A program made the position numbers and the translations under genes. From positions 62,001 to 126,000 of the forward strand of contig JAEYMU010000052.1 in the NCBI GenBank assembly GCA_023407175.1: 64,000 bases of DNA, written 5' to 3'. Positions within the stretch are counted from its first letter, which is position 1; every line of letters starts with the position of its first letter. Origin of the DNA: Bacillota bacterium. GTDB lineage: Bacteria > Bacillota_A > Clostridia > Lachnospirales > Lachnospiraceae. Positions 18,076 through 26,776 of the stretch are shown here, piece by piece. The notes below the pieces were generated by a model. It worked only from the letters and a program-made list of their open reading frames with translations. It made no database searches and was not told the DNA's origin.

Positions 18076-18137
18076 TTGAAAGAAAGTCACTTTCAAACTA
18101 TTTATTAGTGCATATCACAAGCAGGCTTGTAATATGC
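18076..18137 (+). promoter_or_regulatory. leader with two stem-loops before the PAP2 surface protein
   Basis: TTGAAAG / CTTTCAA (18076-18096, loop AAAGTCA) and a second, longer stem GCATAT-C-ACAAGC / GCTTGT-A-ATATGC (18110-18137) that ends exactly where the ribosome site GGAAGGGTG begins. Placement suggests an effect on translation; no known riboswitch was recognised. Confidence 0.45.
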
Positions 18138-18152
18138 GGAAGGGTGTTAAAA

Positions 18153-20132
18153 ATGAAGGTAAAAAAGACAGGAAAATTAATGAAAGCTACTGCTGCTATC
18201 CTGGCGGTTATGGTGAGCAGTCAAACTTTTATTCCGGTACTTGCAGCTGATAGCGTGGATGCTTCAGCAATTGATCCGGTACCGGGAGCCTATGGTTATT
18301 ATGTAGATGTATATACCAATAATTCATCCTCGAACATGACACCGGAGATAAATCCGTCCATTGGCGTTCTATCAGGCTTTCTCAAGCTGTGGACCCCGGG
18401 CACGGAATGGAATAACGGAACTATACTGGATGAGGCCATTTTGAATGAAAACATTGATAAGGCGGCAGAAATAACAAATACCAGAACGCAGAAAGAGGAG
18501 GACCGGGCCTATTTGGATGACCGTCGTAACCAGAACTACAGTATGATCAGCGGACTGGGAGTCTACGCAGAGAACTTTATCAAGGGAGCAAACGCCGGTA
18601 CAACGATTTCAGATACCATTCCGGCGGATGCAACTACGGTAAAATATGAAGACGGCGGAAACAGTAGCGGAGTATGGGCGGATGAAACCTCTTCCCTCGG
18701 AAGCATCGTAAAGTTTGTAAATACCGTAAGAAACAGCAGCGCCTCTACCTCCTCGGCTAAAGCATTTTTTAAGTATATGCGTCCCTTCCGCTGGTCGGAG
18801 GATGTAAGCATCGTATCAACGCTGATACCCTGCAAAAGCTCGGACCCTTCCAATGACGGGGGATTTCCGAGCGGACATACCAACGCTGCATATCTTGCAG
18901 CCTTGAGCCTGGCGTATGCTGTTCCTGAAAGATATCAGGAGATGCTGACAAGAGCTTCTGAGCTTGGTAATAATCGAATTGTTGCGGGCATGCATTCTCC
19001 TCTGGATGTTATAGGAGGACGTATTATGGCAACTGCGGTTATGGCTTCGATGCTGAATGATCCCACAAATGCTGAACTAAAAAAGGCGGCCTATGAACAG
19101 GCGCAAAATGTACTGCTTACACAGACAGGGACCTCCACGGACCAATACAGTGATTATAAGACAAATTTAAAAAACTATACCTACCGTTTGACCTACGGCT
19201 TTGAACAGACCGGAGATACAACAAAGGCAATGGTGGTTCCGAAGGGAGCGGAGGCATTACTGGAAACCAGGCTGCCCTACCTTGACGCGACCCAAAGACG
19301 CTGGGTATTATATTCCACCGGTCTTCCCTCCGGATATCCGGTACTTGATGATGCGGAAGGCTGGGGACGTCTGAACCTGTTTGCCGCTGCCAATGGCTAT
19401 GGTGCCTTTGATAATGATGTAACAGTTACGATGGATGCTTCCCAGGGCGGTTATCATGCGCTGGATTATTGGAAAAATGATATTTCCGGCAGCGGAGCGC
19501 TTACAAAAAAGGGAACAGGGACTCTCATTCTTTCCGGTAATAACACCTATACGGGAGGTACTGTTCTTGAGGAAGGAAGCCTGAAAGCAGCATCAGGCAC
19601 AGCCTTCGGCCAGGGGGATGTGATTAACAGCAGCGGTACAATCATGGAAGATGCTTCTGAGGGGCTTACAATAGATGGAGATTATACACAGATGGAAGAG
19701 GGGACGCTTGAGCTTAATATTGGCAGCGAAGAAGATATTGTGAATATTACCGGTCAGGCATCCTTTGACGGAACACTGGTAATCAACTTTATAAATGACT
19801 ATGTTCCTGCAAACGATATGGAAATTATTTCGTTTTCCTCCCTGGATGCAGGTACGGAATTTAGTGAGGTAGAAATTCATGGATTGCCGGAAGAGTATAA
19901 AGCGCAGATTACCGGGGAAGCTCTTGTGGTTAGTACAGAAGCAACCGCTAATGACACAGCAGAGGATAGTGACAGCACCGATACTGCGGAAACCACCGGT
20001 GAGACAGAGGCCGGCGCGACCGAATCACCTGCAACCGGGGATTCTTCAGGTGCCGTATTCTATTTTGCCATGCTGGCCTTCGGTATCACCGGTGTTACGG
20101 TATATAATAGGAAAAGCAGAAAAAATGCATAA
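18153..20132 (+). CDS. cell-wall anchored PAP2-type acid phosphatase with autotransporter-like beta repeat
   Basis: A 659-residue exported protein. A signal peptide ends near VLAADS. The PAP2 phosphatase part has FFKYMRPFRW, the PSGHTNAAY motif near residue 240 and GMHSPLDVIGGR near 281, with the His and Arg residues expected of class A acid phosphatases. Near 453-480 lies an autotransporter-associated beta-strand repeat (GTLILSGNNTYTGGT). A Thr/Glu/Asp-rich linker follows, then SPATGDSS near 625, a hydrophobic span and a basic tail, the layout of a sortase signal of the SPxTG kind. The frame is open to 18051, but ATG 18153 has a ribosome site and begins the signal peptide. No sortase is in the window. 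Confidence 0.85.
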   Translation: MKVKKTGKLMKATAAILAVMVSSQTFIPVLAADSVDASAIDPVPGAYGYYVDVYTNNSSSNMTPEINPSIGVLSGFLKLWTPGTEWNNGTILDEAILNENIDKAAEITNTRTQKEEDRAYLDDRRNQNYSMISGLGVYAENFIKGANAGTTISDTIPADATTVKYEDGGNSSGVWADETSSLGSIVKFVNTVRNSSASTSSAKAFFKYMRPFRWSEDVSIVSTLIPCKSSDPSNDGGFPSGHTNAAYLAALSLAYAVPERYQEMLTRASELGNNRIVAGMHSPLDVIGGRIMATAVMASMLNDPTNAELKKAAYEQAQNVLLTQTGTSTDQYSDYKTNLKNYTYRLTYGFEQTGDTTKAMVVPKGAEALLETRLPYLDATQRRWVLYSTGLPSGYPVLDDAEGWGRLNLFAAANGYGAFDNDVTVTMDASQGGYHALDYWKNDISGSGALTKKGTGTLILSGNNTYTGGTVLEEGSLKAASGTAFGQGDVINSSGTIMEDASEGLTIDGDYTQMEEGTLELNIGSEEDIVNITGQASFDGTLVINFINDYVPANDMEIISFSSLDAGTEFSEVEIHGLPEEYKAQITGEALVVSTEATANDTAEDSDSTDTAETTGETEAGATESPATGDSSGAVFYFAMLAFGITGVTVYNRKSRKNA

Positions 20133-20173
20133 TTGAGACTCTTTACAGCCAGGCAGTAATAATCAAAGCATAG

Positions 20174-20212
20174 AATATCGCCAATCACTGATTGTGACTG
20201 GCGATATTTTTT
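20174..20212 (+). terminator. terminator of the PAP2 gene
   Basis: AATATCGCCAATCAC pairs with GTGACTGGCGATATT (one mismatch, loop TGATT) and is followed by TTTTTT. Confidence 0.88.
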
Positions 20213-20224
20213 ATCTTATTATAA

Positions 20225-20253
20225 TTGACAAGGATTTGCAAAGATGCTATAAC
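20225..20253 (+). promoter_or_regulatory. probable promoter of the TetR operon
   Basis: TTGACA at 20225-20230, 17 bases, TATAAC at 20248-20253. The transcript would start near 20260 and include the TetR and metallo-hydrolase genes. Confidence 0.65.
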
Positions 20254-20296
20254 TAAATTAGAACTGAACATACAGTACTAAAATGGAGGCTATGAA

Positions 20297-20905
20297 ATGA
20301 ATATACCGAATGCAAGAGAGAGGATTCTTAGTACGGCAGTCAGAATATTTGCCGAAAAAAGCTATGAGGGTTCCCGCATTGATGAAATAGCCAGGGAAGC
20401 AAATGTACCCAAATCCCTGATTTATTACCATTTTAAAAGCAAGGAGGAAATTCTTCAGGTATTGGTGGACAATTTTATTCGGGAATATCTGGATCTGATT
20501 GACGATACGGTCTCGGAGAGCCACCAGGAGAGGGCCGAGGAGCTGGCCTCGCGGATGAAAAACAGATATTATGAGTTCGGGCAGCGCAATGCAGACCTGG
20601 TTAGGGTTATTTTAATTGATTCCCTAAAGAAGACGAAGGAAAGACCCGTACTGTTTCAGATCGTCGAAGCCATGACAGCAAAGGAGGCCGGCCATAAGCC
20701 TGAGGGGACGGAGGATATCCAGGAAAGAAGAGTTGCGGAATTCTTTACAAGCTTTATGCCCAATTATGCATATATCTGCTTTGCAGATTCCTGGGTAAAG
20801 TACTTTCAGCTTGATCGGAAGGAATTTGACCGGCTGTATCTTAAGGTTTATGAAGAAACACATGGGGCATATCATAAAAATCACGATTTAAGAGATTCAA
20901 GATAA
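20297..20905 (+). CDS. TetR/AcrR family transcriptional regulator
   Basis: A 202-residue regulator. The N-terminal helix-turn-helix is clear (RERILSTAVRIFAEKSYEGS...EIAREANVPKSLIYYHFKSKEEIL, residues 8-57). The rest is a helical ligand domain of no assigned class. GGAGG stands before the ATG. The metallo-beta-lactamase-fold gene starts 17 bases downstream and is very likely in the same operon, so the regulator may sense a compound that enzyme acts on. No drug efflux gene is adjacent. Confidence 0.9.
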   Translation: MNIPNARERILSTAVRIFAEKSYEGSRIDEIAREANVPKSLIYYHFKSKEEILQVLVDNFIREYLDLIDDTVSESHQERAEELASRMKNRYYEFGQRNADLVRVILIDSLKKTKERPVLFQIVEAMTAKEAGHKPEGTEDIQERRVAEFFTSFMPNYAYICFADSWVKYFQLDRKEFDRLYLKVYEETHGAYHKNHDLRDSR

Positions 20906-20922
20906 GAAAGGATGGGTAATCC

Positions 20923-21648
20923 ATGAAGCAGGAAATTATACCGATTGATCTGGAGGGGGTCAACTGTTACCTCGGTAAATCCGAGGAAGGCTTTGTTTTA
21001 TTTGATACCGGCGGGCATCTTATCATGGATAAGAGCTTCACAAACCGGAGGGAGGAGCTGACAGGCCGGCTGGAAGAACTGGGCATAAGGTCCGGTAATC
21101 TAAAGGCAATTATATTGACCCATGGTGACAGTGACCATGCGGCAAATGCAGCCTTCTTAAGAGAAAAATATAAAAGTATGATTGCAATACACAGGGATGA
21201 TCTGGAGCTGGTTAATGAGGTTACTCTGAATAAGATGATGGAGAGCTTTCGCTATCGTTCCGTGATATATAAAGCCATATTTGGATTGCTGAAAAATAAG
21301 ATAGAAGCAATGACACAAAAGGTTTTAAACGATTTTGAACAATTTAAACCCGATGTATTTCTTAAGGAAGGGGATGATTTGTCTGCCTATGGATTTTCGG
21401 GAAAGGTTTTGCATCTTCCGGGACATACTCCCGGTTCAATTGGCATATTAAGTGAACAGGGAGAACTGGTTGCAGGTGATATTTTTACAAATGTTAAAAA
21501 GCCTGCTCTGGCACCGAATGCAGCTGATTTCAGGCGCCTGGAAGAAAGCGCTGCAAGGCTTTACTCCATGAAGATTACAAGGGTTTATCCCGGGCATGGC
21601 AGACCCTTTGAAGTGTCGCAGGAGGGGCTGGTAAAACAGCTGCGTTAA
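20923..21648 (+). CDS. metallo-beta-lactamase fold hydrolase
   Basis: A 241-residue MBL-fold enzyme. The metal motif HxDxDH is at residues 67-72 (THGDSDHAANA). Further His residues are in HLPGHTPGS near 165 and YPGHGRPF near 226, and the Asp ligand in VAGDIFTN. All ligands of a binuclear site are present. It lacks rhodanese, flavodiiron or RNase domains. Family members include glyoxalase II-like thioesterases and many uncharacterised hydrolases; substrate unknown. Co-transcribed with the TetR gene upstream. Confidence 0.88.
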   Translation: MKQEIIPIDLEGVNCYLGKSEEGFVLFDTGGHLIMDKSFTNRREELTGRLEELGIRSGNLKAIILTHGDSDHAANAAFLREKYKSMIAIHRDDLELVNEVTLNKMMESFRYRSVIYKAIFGLLKNKIEAMTQKVLNDFEQFKPDVFLKEGDDLSAYGFSGKVLHLPGHTPGSIGILSEQGELVAGDIFTNVKKPALAPNAADFRRLEESAARLYSMKITRVYPGHGRPFEVSQEGLVKQLR

Positions 21649-21716
21649 GGAAATGTTGAATGAGTCGAGCCTATTGTTCATAGAATTTAATAAGTGATGA
21701 TTCTATGGAGGTTCGG

Positions 21717-22133
21717 ATGAAGAGGTTTGCAGCAGCAATTCTGCTTCTTACGATAATGGTGATGACCATCCTGCTGACTGGTTGTAAGACTGAGGATACG
21801 GATATCAAGAAAATAAGGGATTTGGATTTTACAGTTGTTGAGGATGCTGATCTGCCCGGAGAGCTGAAGGAGATTATTGACGAGAAGAAGGAGGAGCCGT
21901 TTAAGCTTACCTATTCGAATAAGGATAACCTTTATATTGTTGTAGGCTATGGGAAGCAAAACAGCGGAGGCTACAGCATTACAGTGGAGGCTTTGTATCT
22001 GACCAAAAATGCGATTTATATTGATACGAATTTGATTGGACCAACCAAGGAGGATATGGTTTCACAGGGAGTCACCTTTCCTTATATTGTGGTTAAGCTG
22101 GAAGATATGGAGGAGCCGGTTGTTTTTAATTAA
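21717..22133 (+). CDS. PrcB-like lipoprotein
   Basis: A 138-residue lipoprotein: hydrophobic signal with lipobox ILLTGC (Cys23), then a domain ending GYGKQNSGGYSITVEALYL...FPYIVVKLED, which matches the PrcB C-terminal domain pattern seen in secreted protease-complex proteins of Firmicutes. ATG 21717 follows GGAGG; the longer in-frame start at 21705 lies within the ribosome site. Probably anchored outside the membrane. No partner protease is adjacent. Moderate confidence in the family, low in the function. Confidence 0.75.
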   Translation: MKRFAAAILLLTIMVMTILLTGCKTEDTDIKKIRDLDFTVVEDADLPGELKEIIDEKKEEPFKLTYSNKDNLYIVVGYGKQNSGGYSITVEALYLTKNAIYIDTNLIGPTKEDMVSQGVTFPYIVVKLEDMEEPVVFN

Positions 22134-22145
22134 TGGTTGTCAGAA

Positions 22146-22180
22146 ACCGCGGACAGGAACCAATGGTCCGCGGTATTTTT
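22146..22180 (+). terminator. terminator of the PrcB-like gene
   Basis: ACCGCGGAC / GTCCGCGGT perfect 9-bp stem with an 11-base loop, then ATTTTT. Confidence 0.88.
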
Positions 22181-22668
22181 ATGGCTGGAAGGAAAAATAA
22201 TCAGGAATAATTGGAATTATAATGTAATAATAACAATATTTAGTCGTTGACAAACTGTAAGCAACCATATCTTGTGGTTTTGACTAAAATTTGGCAATGT
22301 GCTGTATACAAATGGTGGTATGAGAGCTTCTTTTGTGCATGTTTTGATTTTGGCTTGCTTGAAAGGATTGCTGGTGAGAATTTATTCCAAAAATATATAC
22401 AAAATTTTTTAACTTTCATGTGCATATTTTTCAGTATAATTGACTTGTTTGGATCGAATTGTCTGAATATTTGTTGACGATAATTGGAATTTGTGATATA
22501 ATGAAAACGCTGCGAGGGTATGCAGACTTATTTGTATTATCCGAGCGGAGCAAAATAGTGAAGATACATGAGATTGTTACAGCTTTATTTAGAAGGATGT
22601 TTTGCCTTCCCGTAGGTGGTTGACCTGTTCCGGCTATGGTGAAAGGAAGCATTGATAAGGAGAAAATA
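22181..22668 (+). other. AT-rich region and long leader of veg
   Basis: No gene seen in the 488 bases between the PrcB terminator and veg. Short frames on both strands (22240-22477) lack ribosome sites. The region contains a strong promoter at 22474-22502, and the bases from about 22509 to 22668 form a roughly 160-nt untranslated leader. A small stem GAAGG / CCTTC is visible near 22590-22610. No known riboswitch recognised. Confidence 0.5.
22474..22502 (+). promoter_or_regulatory. strong sigma-A promoter of veg
   Basis: TTGACG (22474-22479), 17 bases, TATAAT (22497-22502). In Bacillus the veg promoter is likewise one of the strongest sigma-A promoters. The predicted leader is about 160 nt. 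Confidence 0.85.
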
Positions 22669-22914
22669 ATGATGAAGCAAATTGATGTAAACTATGTAAG
22701 AAATGCCGTTATGAATCAAACAGGGAAGAAAGTTAAAATCAGGATAAACAGGGGAAGACATAAGGTGGATGTTTCTGAAGGGATAATCTCCGAGACCTAT
22801 CCAAGCATATTTTTAGTGAAGATTCAGGAAGCTAAGAATATGCCGGTCAAAACAGTATCCTACAGCTATACGGATATATTAACAAAAGACGTGGAATTAA
22901 TACTTTGCAGTTAA
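22669..22914 (+). CDS. veg: Veg family protein
   Basis: An 81-residue protein matching the Veg family (IDVNYVRNAVMNQTGKKVKIRINRGRHK...). In Bacillus subtilis Veg stimulates biofilm matrix expression; its molecular action is unresolved. The length and basic N-terminal half match the family. A pair of ATGs at 22669 and 22672 follows AAGGAG; the frame upstream to 22636 is in the leader. Strong own promoter and a terminator at 22930-22964 make it monocistronic. Confidence 0.9.
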   Translation: MMKQIDVNYVRNAVMNQTGKKVKIRINRGRHKVDVSEGIISETYPSIFLVKIQEAKNMPVKTVSYSYTDILTKDVELILCS

Positions 22915-22929
22915 GGCATAGATAAATGG

Positions 22930-22964
22930 AGCTAGTACCTGGTAAACAGGTATTAGCTTTTTTT
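22930..22964 (+). terminator. terminator of veg
   Basis: AGCTAGTACCTG / CAGGTATTAGCT (one G-T pair) with loop GTAAA, then seven T. It overlaps an in-frame upstream ATG of the next gene, showing that ATG is not a start. Confidence 0.85.
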
Positions 22965-23078
22965 CATTTTCATCCTGTTAAAATTTTTAAGACAAATTCA
23001 ATTCATAATTCCTATTTCCTTCGAATAAGATATGACAGAGGCATCCGTCATATGTCCAAATTTAAGGAGGGAATATCA

Positions 23079-24647
23079 GTGGAGTTGGTTAAAAAGAATA
23101 TTCATATGAATAAATTAAGATGTAAGAGTACCCTGCAGCTTACATTGGATGATGACTTTAACGTTCCGGATGTCAAACCGGACATTGATCAGATTATAAC
23201 TGAGCAGGGTGAGATCAGAATTAACGATATGAAAGCAATGAACGGCAAGCTTTTGGTGAAAGGCGTTTTAAAATTTAATATTTTATATCTTAGCGAGGGG
23301 GATCAGAGGCCAATCCAGAATATCGCAGGTGAGATACCTTTTGATGAAGCCATCAATATGGATATCACCTGTGCGGACGATGAGCCGACGGTAAAATGGG
23401 ATCTGGAGGATTTGACCACGGGCTTAATCAATTCCAGAAAGCTTAGCGTAAAATCAATTGTCCATTTGTATGTAGCCGTAGAGGATCTGTATGATGAAGA
23501 AACAGCGGTTATGGTCGAGGGTCCCGAGGACGTACAATATATCAATAAGAAAATAGAAATAACGGATGTGGCAATTAATAAAAAGGACACCTTCCGCGTT
23601 AAGGATGAGATTACCCTGCCCTCTAATAAAGGAAATGTTTCAAATCTTTTGTTTAAGAATATCGGGTTAAGTAATGTAGAGGTAAGACTGCTTGACGATA
23701 AGTTTTCAATTAAAGGAGAAATACCGATCTTTATCCTTTACACCAGTGACAGCGAGGAAAATCCTGTGGAATATTTTGAAACAGATATTCCATTTTCCGG
23801 AACGATTGACTGCAACGGCTGCACCGAGGATATGATTGAGGATATTACCTATGGTATTATCAGTCAGAACCTTGAGGTAAAGCCGGATTCAGACGGTGAG
23901 GACCGGGTGCTTGATGTGGAAGTAATTCTTGAGCTTGGAATTAAGGTATATAAAATAGAGGAGCCTGAGATTTTATCCGATGTTTACTGTCCTTCCAAGG
24001 AAATTACCCCGATCATCCGTAATGCTGATTATGAAAATCTGGTAATTAAAAATAACAGCAAATACCGGATTGCGGACCGGATTAACGTTCCGGATAATTT
24101 GCCTAAGATGCTTCAAATCTGTCATGCCCAGGGAGACATCAAGATAGATGATATTATTCCGGGGGATACGCAGCTGCAGGTGGACGGTATTATTGAGGTG
24201 AAGATACTCTACATATCCGAGGATGATCGTAGACCGATGAATTCTATGAAGGGAATTATTCCATTTTCACAGATCATCGAGCTGAAGGGAATGAAGCCGG
24301 ACAGCAATTATGAGATTAAGCCCTATATCGATCAGCTCAGTGTGAATATGCTGGACAGTGAAGAAATAGAGGTTAAGGCGACCATCAACCTGAACGCCAT
24401 AGTATTTGACCTGATTTCAGAGGCTATCATTACCGATATTGAGGTGGCCGATCTGGATATGGAAAAACTCCAGTCGATGCCGGGTATCATAGGGTATATT
24501 GTAAAGAAGGGTGACACCCTGTGGACAATAGCCAAGAAATATTATACGACAATGGAAAATATCCGTGATATCAATGAATTGGCCGATGACCGTATCAGCG
24601 AGGGTGATAAGCTGATTATTATGAAGAAAGTTGATGCAATTTTATAA
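23079..24647 (+). CDS. SPOCS (DUF3794) domain protein with C-terminal LysM
   Basis: A 522-residue protein with repeated SPOCS domains, recognisable by the paired phrases FNVPDVKPDIDQI...GEIRINDMKAMNGKL and INVPDNLPKMLQICHAQGDIKIDD, and ending in a LysM domain (VKKGDTLWTIAKKYYTTMENI, about residues 475-518). The family includes SpoIVA-associated coat protein SafA/SipL-type proteins that link spore coat or cortex. Start GTG 23079 is chosen because AAGGAGGG lies 7 bases before it and the sequence then begins VELVKKNIHMN; the open frame further upstream contains the veg terminator. Likely a spore morphogenesis protein. Confidence 0.9.
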   Translation: MELVKKNIHMNKLRCKSTLQLTLDDDFNVPDVKPDIDQIITEQGEIRINDMKAMNGKLLVKGVLKFNILYLSEGDQRPIQNIAGEIPFDEAINMDITCADDEPTVKWDLEDLTTGLINSRKLSVKSIVHLYVAVEDLYDEETAVMVEGPEDVQYINKKIEITDVAINKKDTFRVKDEITLPSNKGNVSNLLFKNIGLSNVEVRLLDDKFSIKGEIPIFILYTSDSEENPVEYFETDIPFSGTIDCNGCTEDMIEDITYGIISQNLEVKPDSDGEDRVLDVEVILELGIKVYKIEEPEILSDVYCPSKEITPIIRNADYENLVIKNNSKYRIADRINVPDNLPKMLQICHAQGDIKIDDIIPGDTQLQVDGIIEVKILYISEDDRRPMNSMKGIIPFSQIIELKGMKPDSNYEIKPYIDQLSVNMLDSEEIEVKATINLNAIVFDLISEAIITDIEVADLDMEKLQSMPGIIGYIVKKGDTLWTIAKKYYTTMENIRDINELADDRISEGDKLIIMKKVDAIL

Positions 24648-25008
24648 TGGTATGAATTACGAATTGCATCCGGGAACCTGTACCGACCTGCTTTTTACTG
24701 AATATAAAATAGAGGGATGCCGGCTATCCTGTAGGGCAATACATAGAAAGCTTTTGTTGGGTGTGGCTGGAGCTGGCTTATCAGAACTGTATTCTTGATT
24801 TATGGTATGAAATATCCTATATTTTGAGTAGGGATATTCATTACCTTGAATTAAGGTACAGTTTTTTATTGCTCTGTTTTGTCCCTAACATGATAGCCCT
24901 ATAAGGCTTGCTATAAAAAACTTGTATCACATTTTCATCACCTGTTAAGAAATAGGTAAAAAAAACCGAAATATATTCTGCAGAGAATACCTTTGCATAT
25001 AAAATCAA
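24648..25008 (+). other. gene-free spacer before the 218-aa protein
   Basis: About 360 AT-rich bases. A weak terminator (TACCTT GAATT AAGGTA followed by CAGTTTTTT, 24842-24867) may end the SPOCS transcript. A - strand frame of 64 codons (24841-25035) has no ribosome site. Near 24963 CCGAAATAT faintly resembles a sigma-D -10 box, but the -35 half is not convincing. Confidence 0.35.
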
Positions 25009-25046
25009 GGGAGGAGAAATCCTCCTACAAATCAAGGAGGATTGGG
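25009..25046 (+). promoter_or_regulatory. second copy of the ribosome-site hairpin module
   Basis: GGGAGGAGAAATCCTCCT at 25009-25026 and GGAGGATTGGG at 25036-25046 are identical to the clpB leader elements at 15224-15241 and 15251-15261. The 9-base spacers differ (ACAAATCAA here). ATG follows at 25048. Confidence 0.8.
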
Positions 25047-25047
25047 T

Positions 25048-25704
25048 ATGAGCGTAAACGGAGTTACGAATTCATCACAAGCTTATGAAAGCAGAAATGC
25101 CGCCAGGAATAAGACCGGGCAAAACAAGAGCACTGATACGGCGGTAAATGCGGACAATACAGCCGCCGTGTATGAGAAGAGCGAGCAGGCAGCAAATACA
25201 AAGAAGGTTTACAGGACGGATACCGCCACTGTGGAAAGATTAAAGGCAGAGGCGGAAAAGAGATTGGATAGTTTAAAAAGTCTTGTTCAAAAAATGCTGG
25301 CCAAGCAGGGACAGACCTATACAAACGCGTCGGATATGTACACGCTCCTAAGAGAGGGCAAGGTACAGGTTGATCCGGAGGTCAGTGCCCAGGCCAAGAA
25401 GGATATTGCAGAAGACGGTTATTGGGGAGTTGAACAAACCTCAGAGCGAATGCTTTCCTTTGCCAAGGCTTTGGCAGGAGGAGATACCGCCAAGGCTGAT
25501 GAGTTAATTGATGCTGTTAAGAAAGGCTTTGAAGCGGCAACCAAGGCCTGGGGGGATAAACTCCCCGATATTTGCAAAAAAACCATAGACAGAACCATAG
25601 AGAAGCTGGAGGCCTGGAGAGATGGTAAGGATATAAACAGTACGGCAGGTGTGCCGGCCAATACCTTCACAGGACAGGCAGCAGCGAGTACGATAGCAGG
25701 TTAG
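25048..25704 (+). CDS. hypothetical protein, 218 aa, helical
   Basis: Not recognised. The N-terminal 60 residues are Asn/Thr/Ala/Lys-rich and probably disordered. Residues 60-200 look helical, with a segment VERLKAEAEKRLDSLKSLVQKML that could form a coiled coil, and a conserved-looking AEDGYWGVEQTSERMLSFAKALAGGD. No signal peptide or membrane span. The frame starts upstream at TTG 25042, but ATG 25048 is correctly placed after GGAGGATTGGG. The leader module shared with clpB hints at shared translational control. A strong terminator follows. Confidence 0.8.
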   Translation: MSVNGVTNSSQAYESRNAARNKTGQNKSTDTAVNADNTAAVYEKSEQAANTKKVYRTDTATVERLKAEAEKRLDSLKSLVQKMLAKQGQTYTNASDMYTLLREGKVQVDPEVSAQAKKDIAEDGYWGVEQTSERMLSFAKALAGGDTAKADELIDAVKKGFEAATKAWGDKLPDICKKTIDRTIEKLEAWRDGKDINSTAGVPANTFTGQAAASTIAG

Positions 25705-25752
25705 TACCGGAATAAAGTGAAGCAGCTCCTTAATAATATGAAAAGATAGAGG

Positions 25753-25799
25753 AATAATCCGAACCATCTGGGTGTAATTAAGATGGATTCGGATTATTT
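25753..25799 (+). terminator. terminator of the 218-aa gene
   Basis: AATAATCCGAACCATCT pairs with AGATGGATTCGGATTATT apart from one bulged A, with an 11-base loop; TTGTTAT follows. Confidence 0.8.
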
Positions 25800-25890
25800 G
25801 TTATAGCTTCAAACAGACAGTAATTCAAATACAGCATTTTTTATCAATTGTGTCGGTGGAAATTATGTATAATATATTTGGGTGGTGTGG

Positions 25891-26721
25891 ATGGATTACA
25901 AAGAGCATATAGCAAAAGCGGTAGAATATATGGAAGATAATTTAAGGAATGAAATTGATTTATCTGACTGTGCGAAGGCCTGCGGATATTCCCAGTATCA
26001 CTTTCTGCGTATTTTCAAAGAAGCCTGCGGGCTTACCCCCGCAGATTATATTCGAAAAAGGCGGTTAAGTGAGATAGCAAAGCGGATTTGTGACGATGGG
26101 GATTATATATCTGAGATTGCCTTTGCCTACGGTTTTAATTCAAAGGAAAACTTTATCCGTGCCTTCAAGTCAGAGCATCATATTTTGCCCGGAGATTATA
26201 AGGCAGTCCAAAACAGTTTAAAACTGTATGAGCCCCTGAATTTTGCAGTAAAGCCCTTTCGAGTTACTCCGGAGCTGCTTTCCCTGGACGCTTTTTCACT
26301 TACGGTATTGAAAAGCGACGAGGAACAGCCCAGTAATTTCTGGAATAAATACAATGCCAGAAGGCTGTCTTTGCTCCTGTCAGGAGGTAAAACATGTGAG
26401 GATTTTGGTGTGAATATATGGAATGAAAGAGATAAAAAAATCGATTACTATATCGGTATACGCACGGAGAACGCTAAGGGAGACCTTTCCGGAACCAGAA
26501 ATATAACAATACCCGAAGGCTTATATGCAGTATTCCAGACACCTAAAACCACACATGCCTGTTTTGTTAATATGATTCATCGCACCTGGGAGTATATCAA
26601 CAGGGAATGGTTTGAACATAGCGGCTTTATACGTACGGGGGGCTTTGAATATGAAAGCTATCTGGAGCAAAGCCGTGTATTTTCGGAAAAGATATATATT
26701 CCGATTGAAAAAAGAGAATAG
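25891..26721 (+). CDS. AraC family regulator with GyrI-like effector domain
   Basis: A 276-residue regulator. Two helix-turn-helix units occupy residues 1-100 (LSDCAKACGYSQYHFLRIFKEACG and ISEIAFAYGFNSKENFIRAFK). The C-terminal 160 residues match the effector-binding (GyrI-like/AraC_E_bind) domain seen in SoxS/Rob-type fusions. ATG 25891 is preceded by GGGTGGTG; in-frame GTG codons at 25882 and 25885 are alternatives. A TATAAT at 25868 is so close that the transcript would have nearly no leader. The gene at 26777 follows in the same direction, probably co-regulated. Confidence 0.88.
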   Translation: MDYKEHIAKAVEYMEDNLRNEIDLSDCAKACGYSQYHFLRIFKEACGLTPADYIRKRRLSEIAKRICDDGDYISEIAFAYGFNSKENFIRAFKSEHHILPGDYKAVQNSLKLYEPLNFAVKPFRVTPELLSLDAFSLTVLKSDEEQPSNFWNKYNARRLSLLLSGGKTCEDFGVNIWNERDKKIDYYIGIRTENAKGDLSGTRNITIPEGLYAVFQTPKTTHACFVNMIHRTWEYINREWFEHSGFIRTGGFEYESYLEQSRVFSEKIYIPIEKRE

Positions 26722-26776
26722 AAGCCGGTATTAGCAGGGTTTATACAAAATAACAAGTAAAGGAGTGGTGCAAAAA

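Noticed and set aside
22240..22477. Two short frames on both strands upstream of veg
   Set aside because: Very AT-rich, no ribosome site, and they cover the veg promoter region.
22926..23078. N-terminal extension of the SPOCS/LysM protein
   Set aside because: The upstream ATG is inside the veg terminator hairpin; GTG 23079 has the proper ribosome site.
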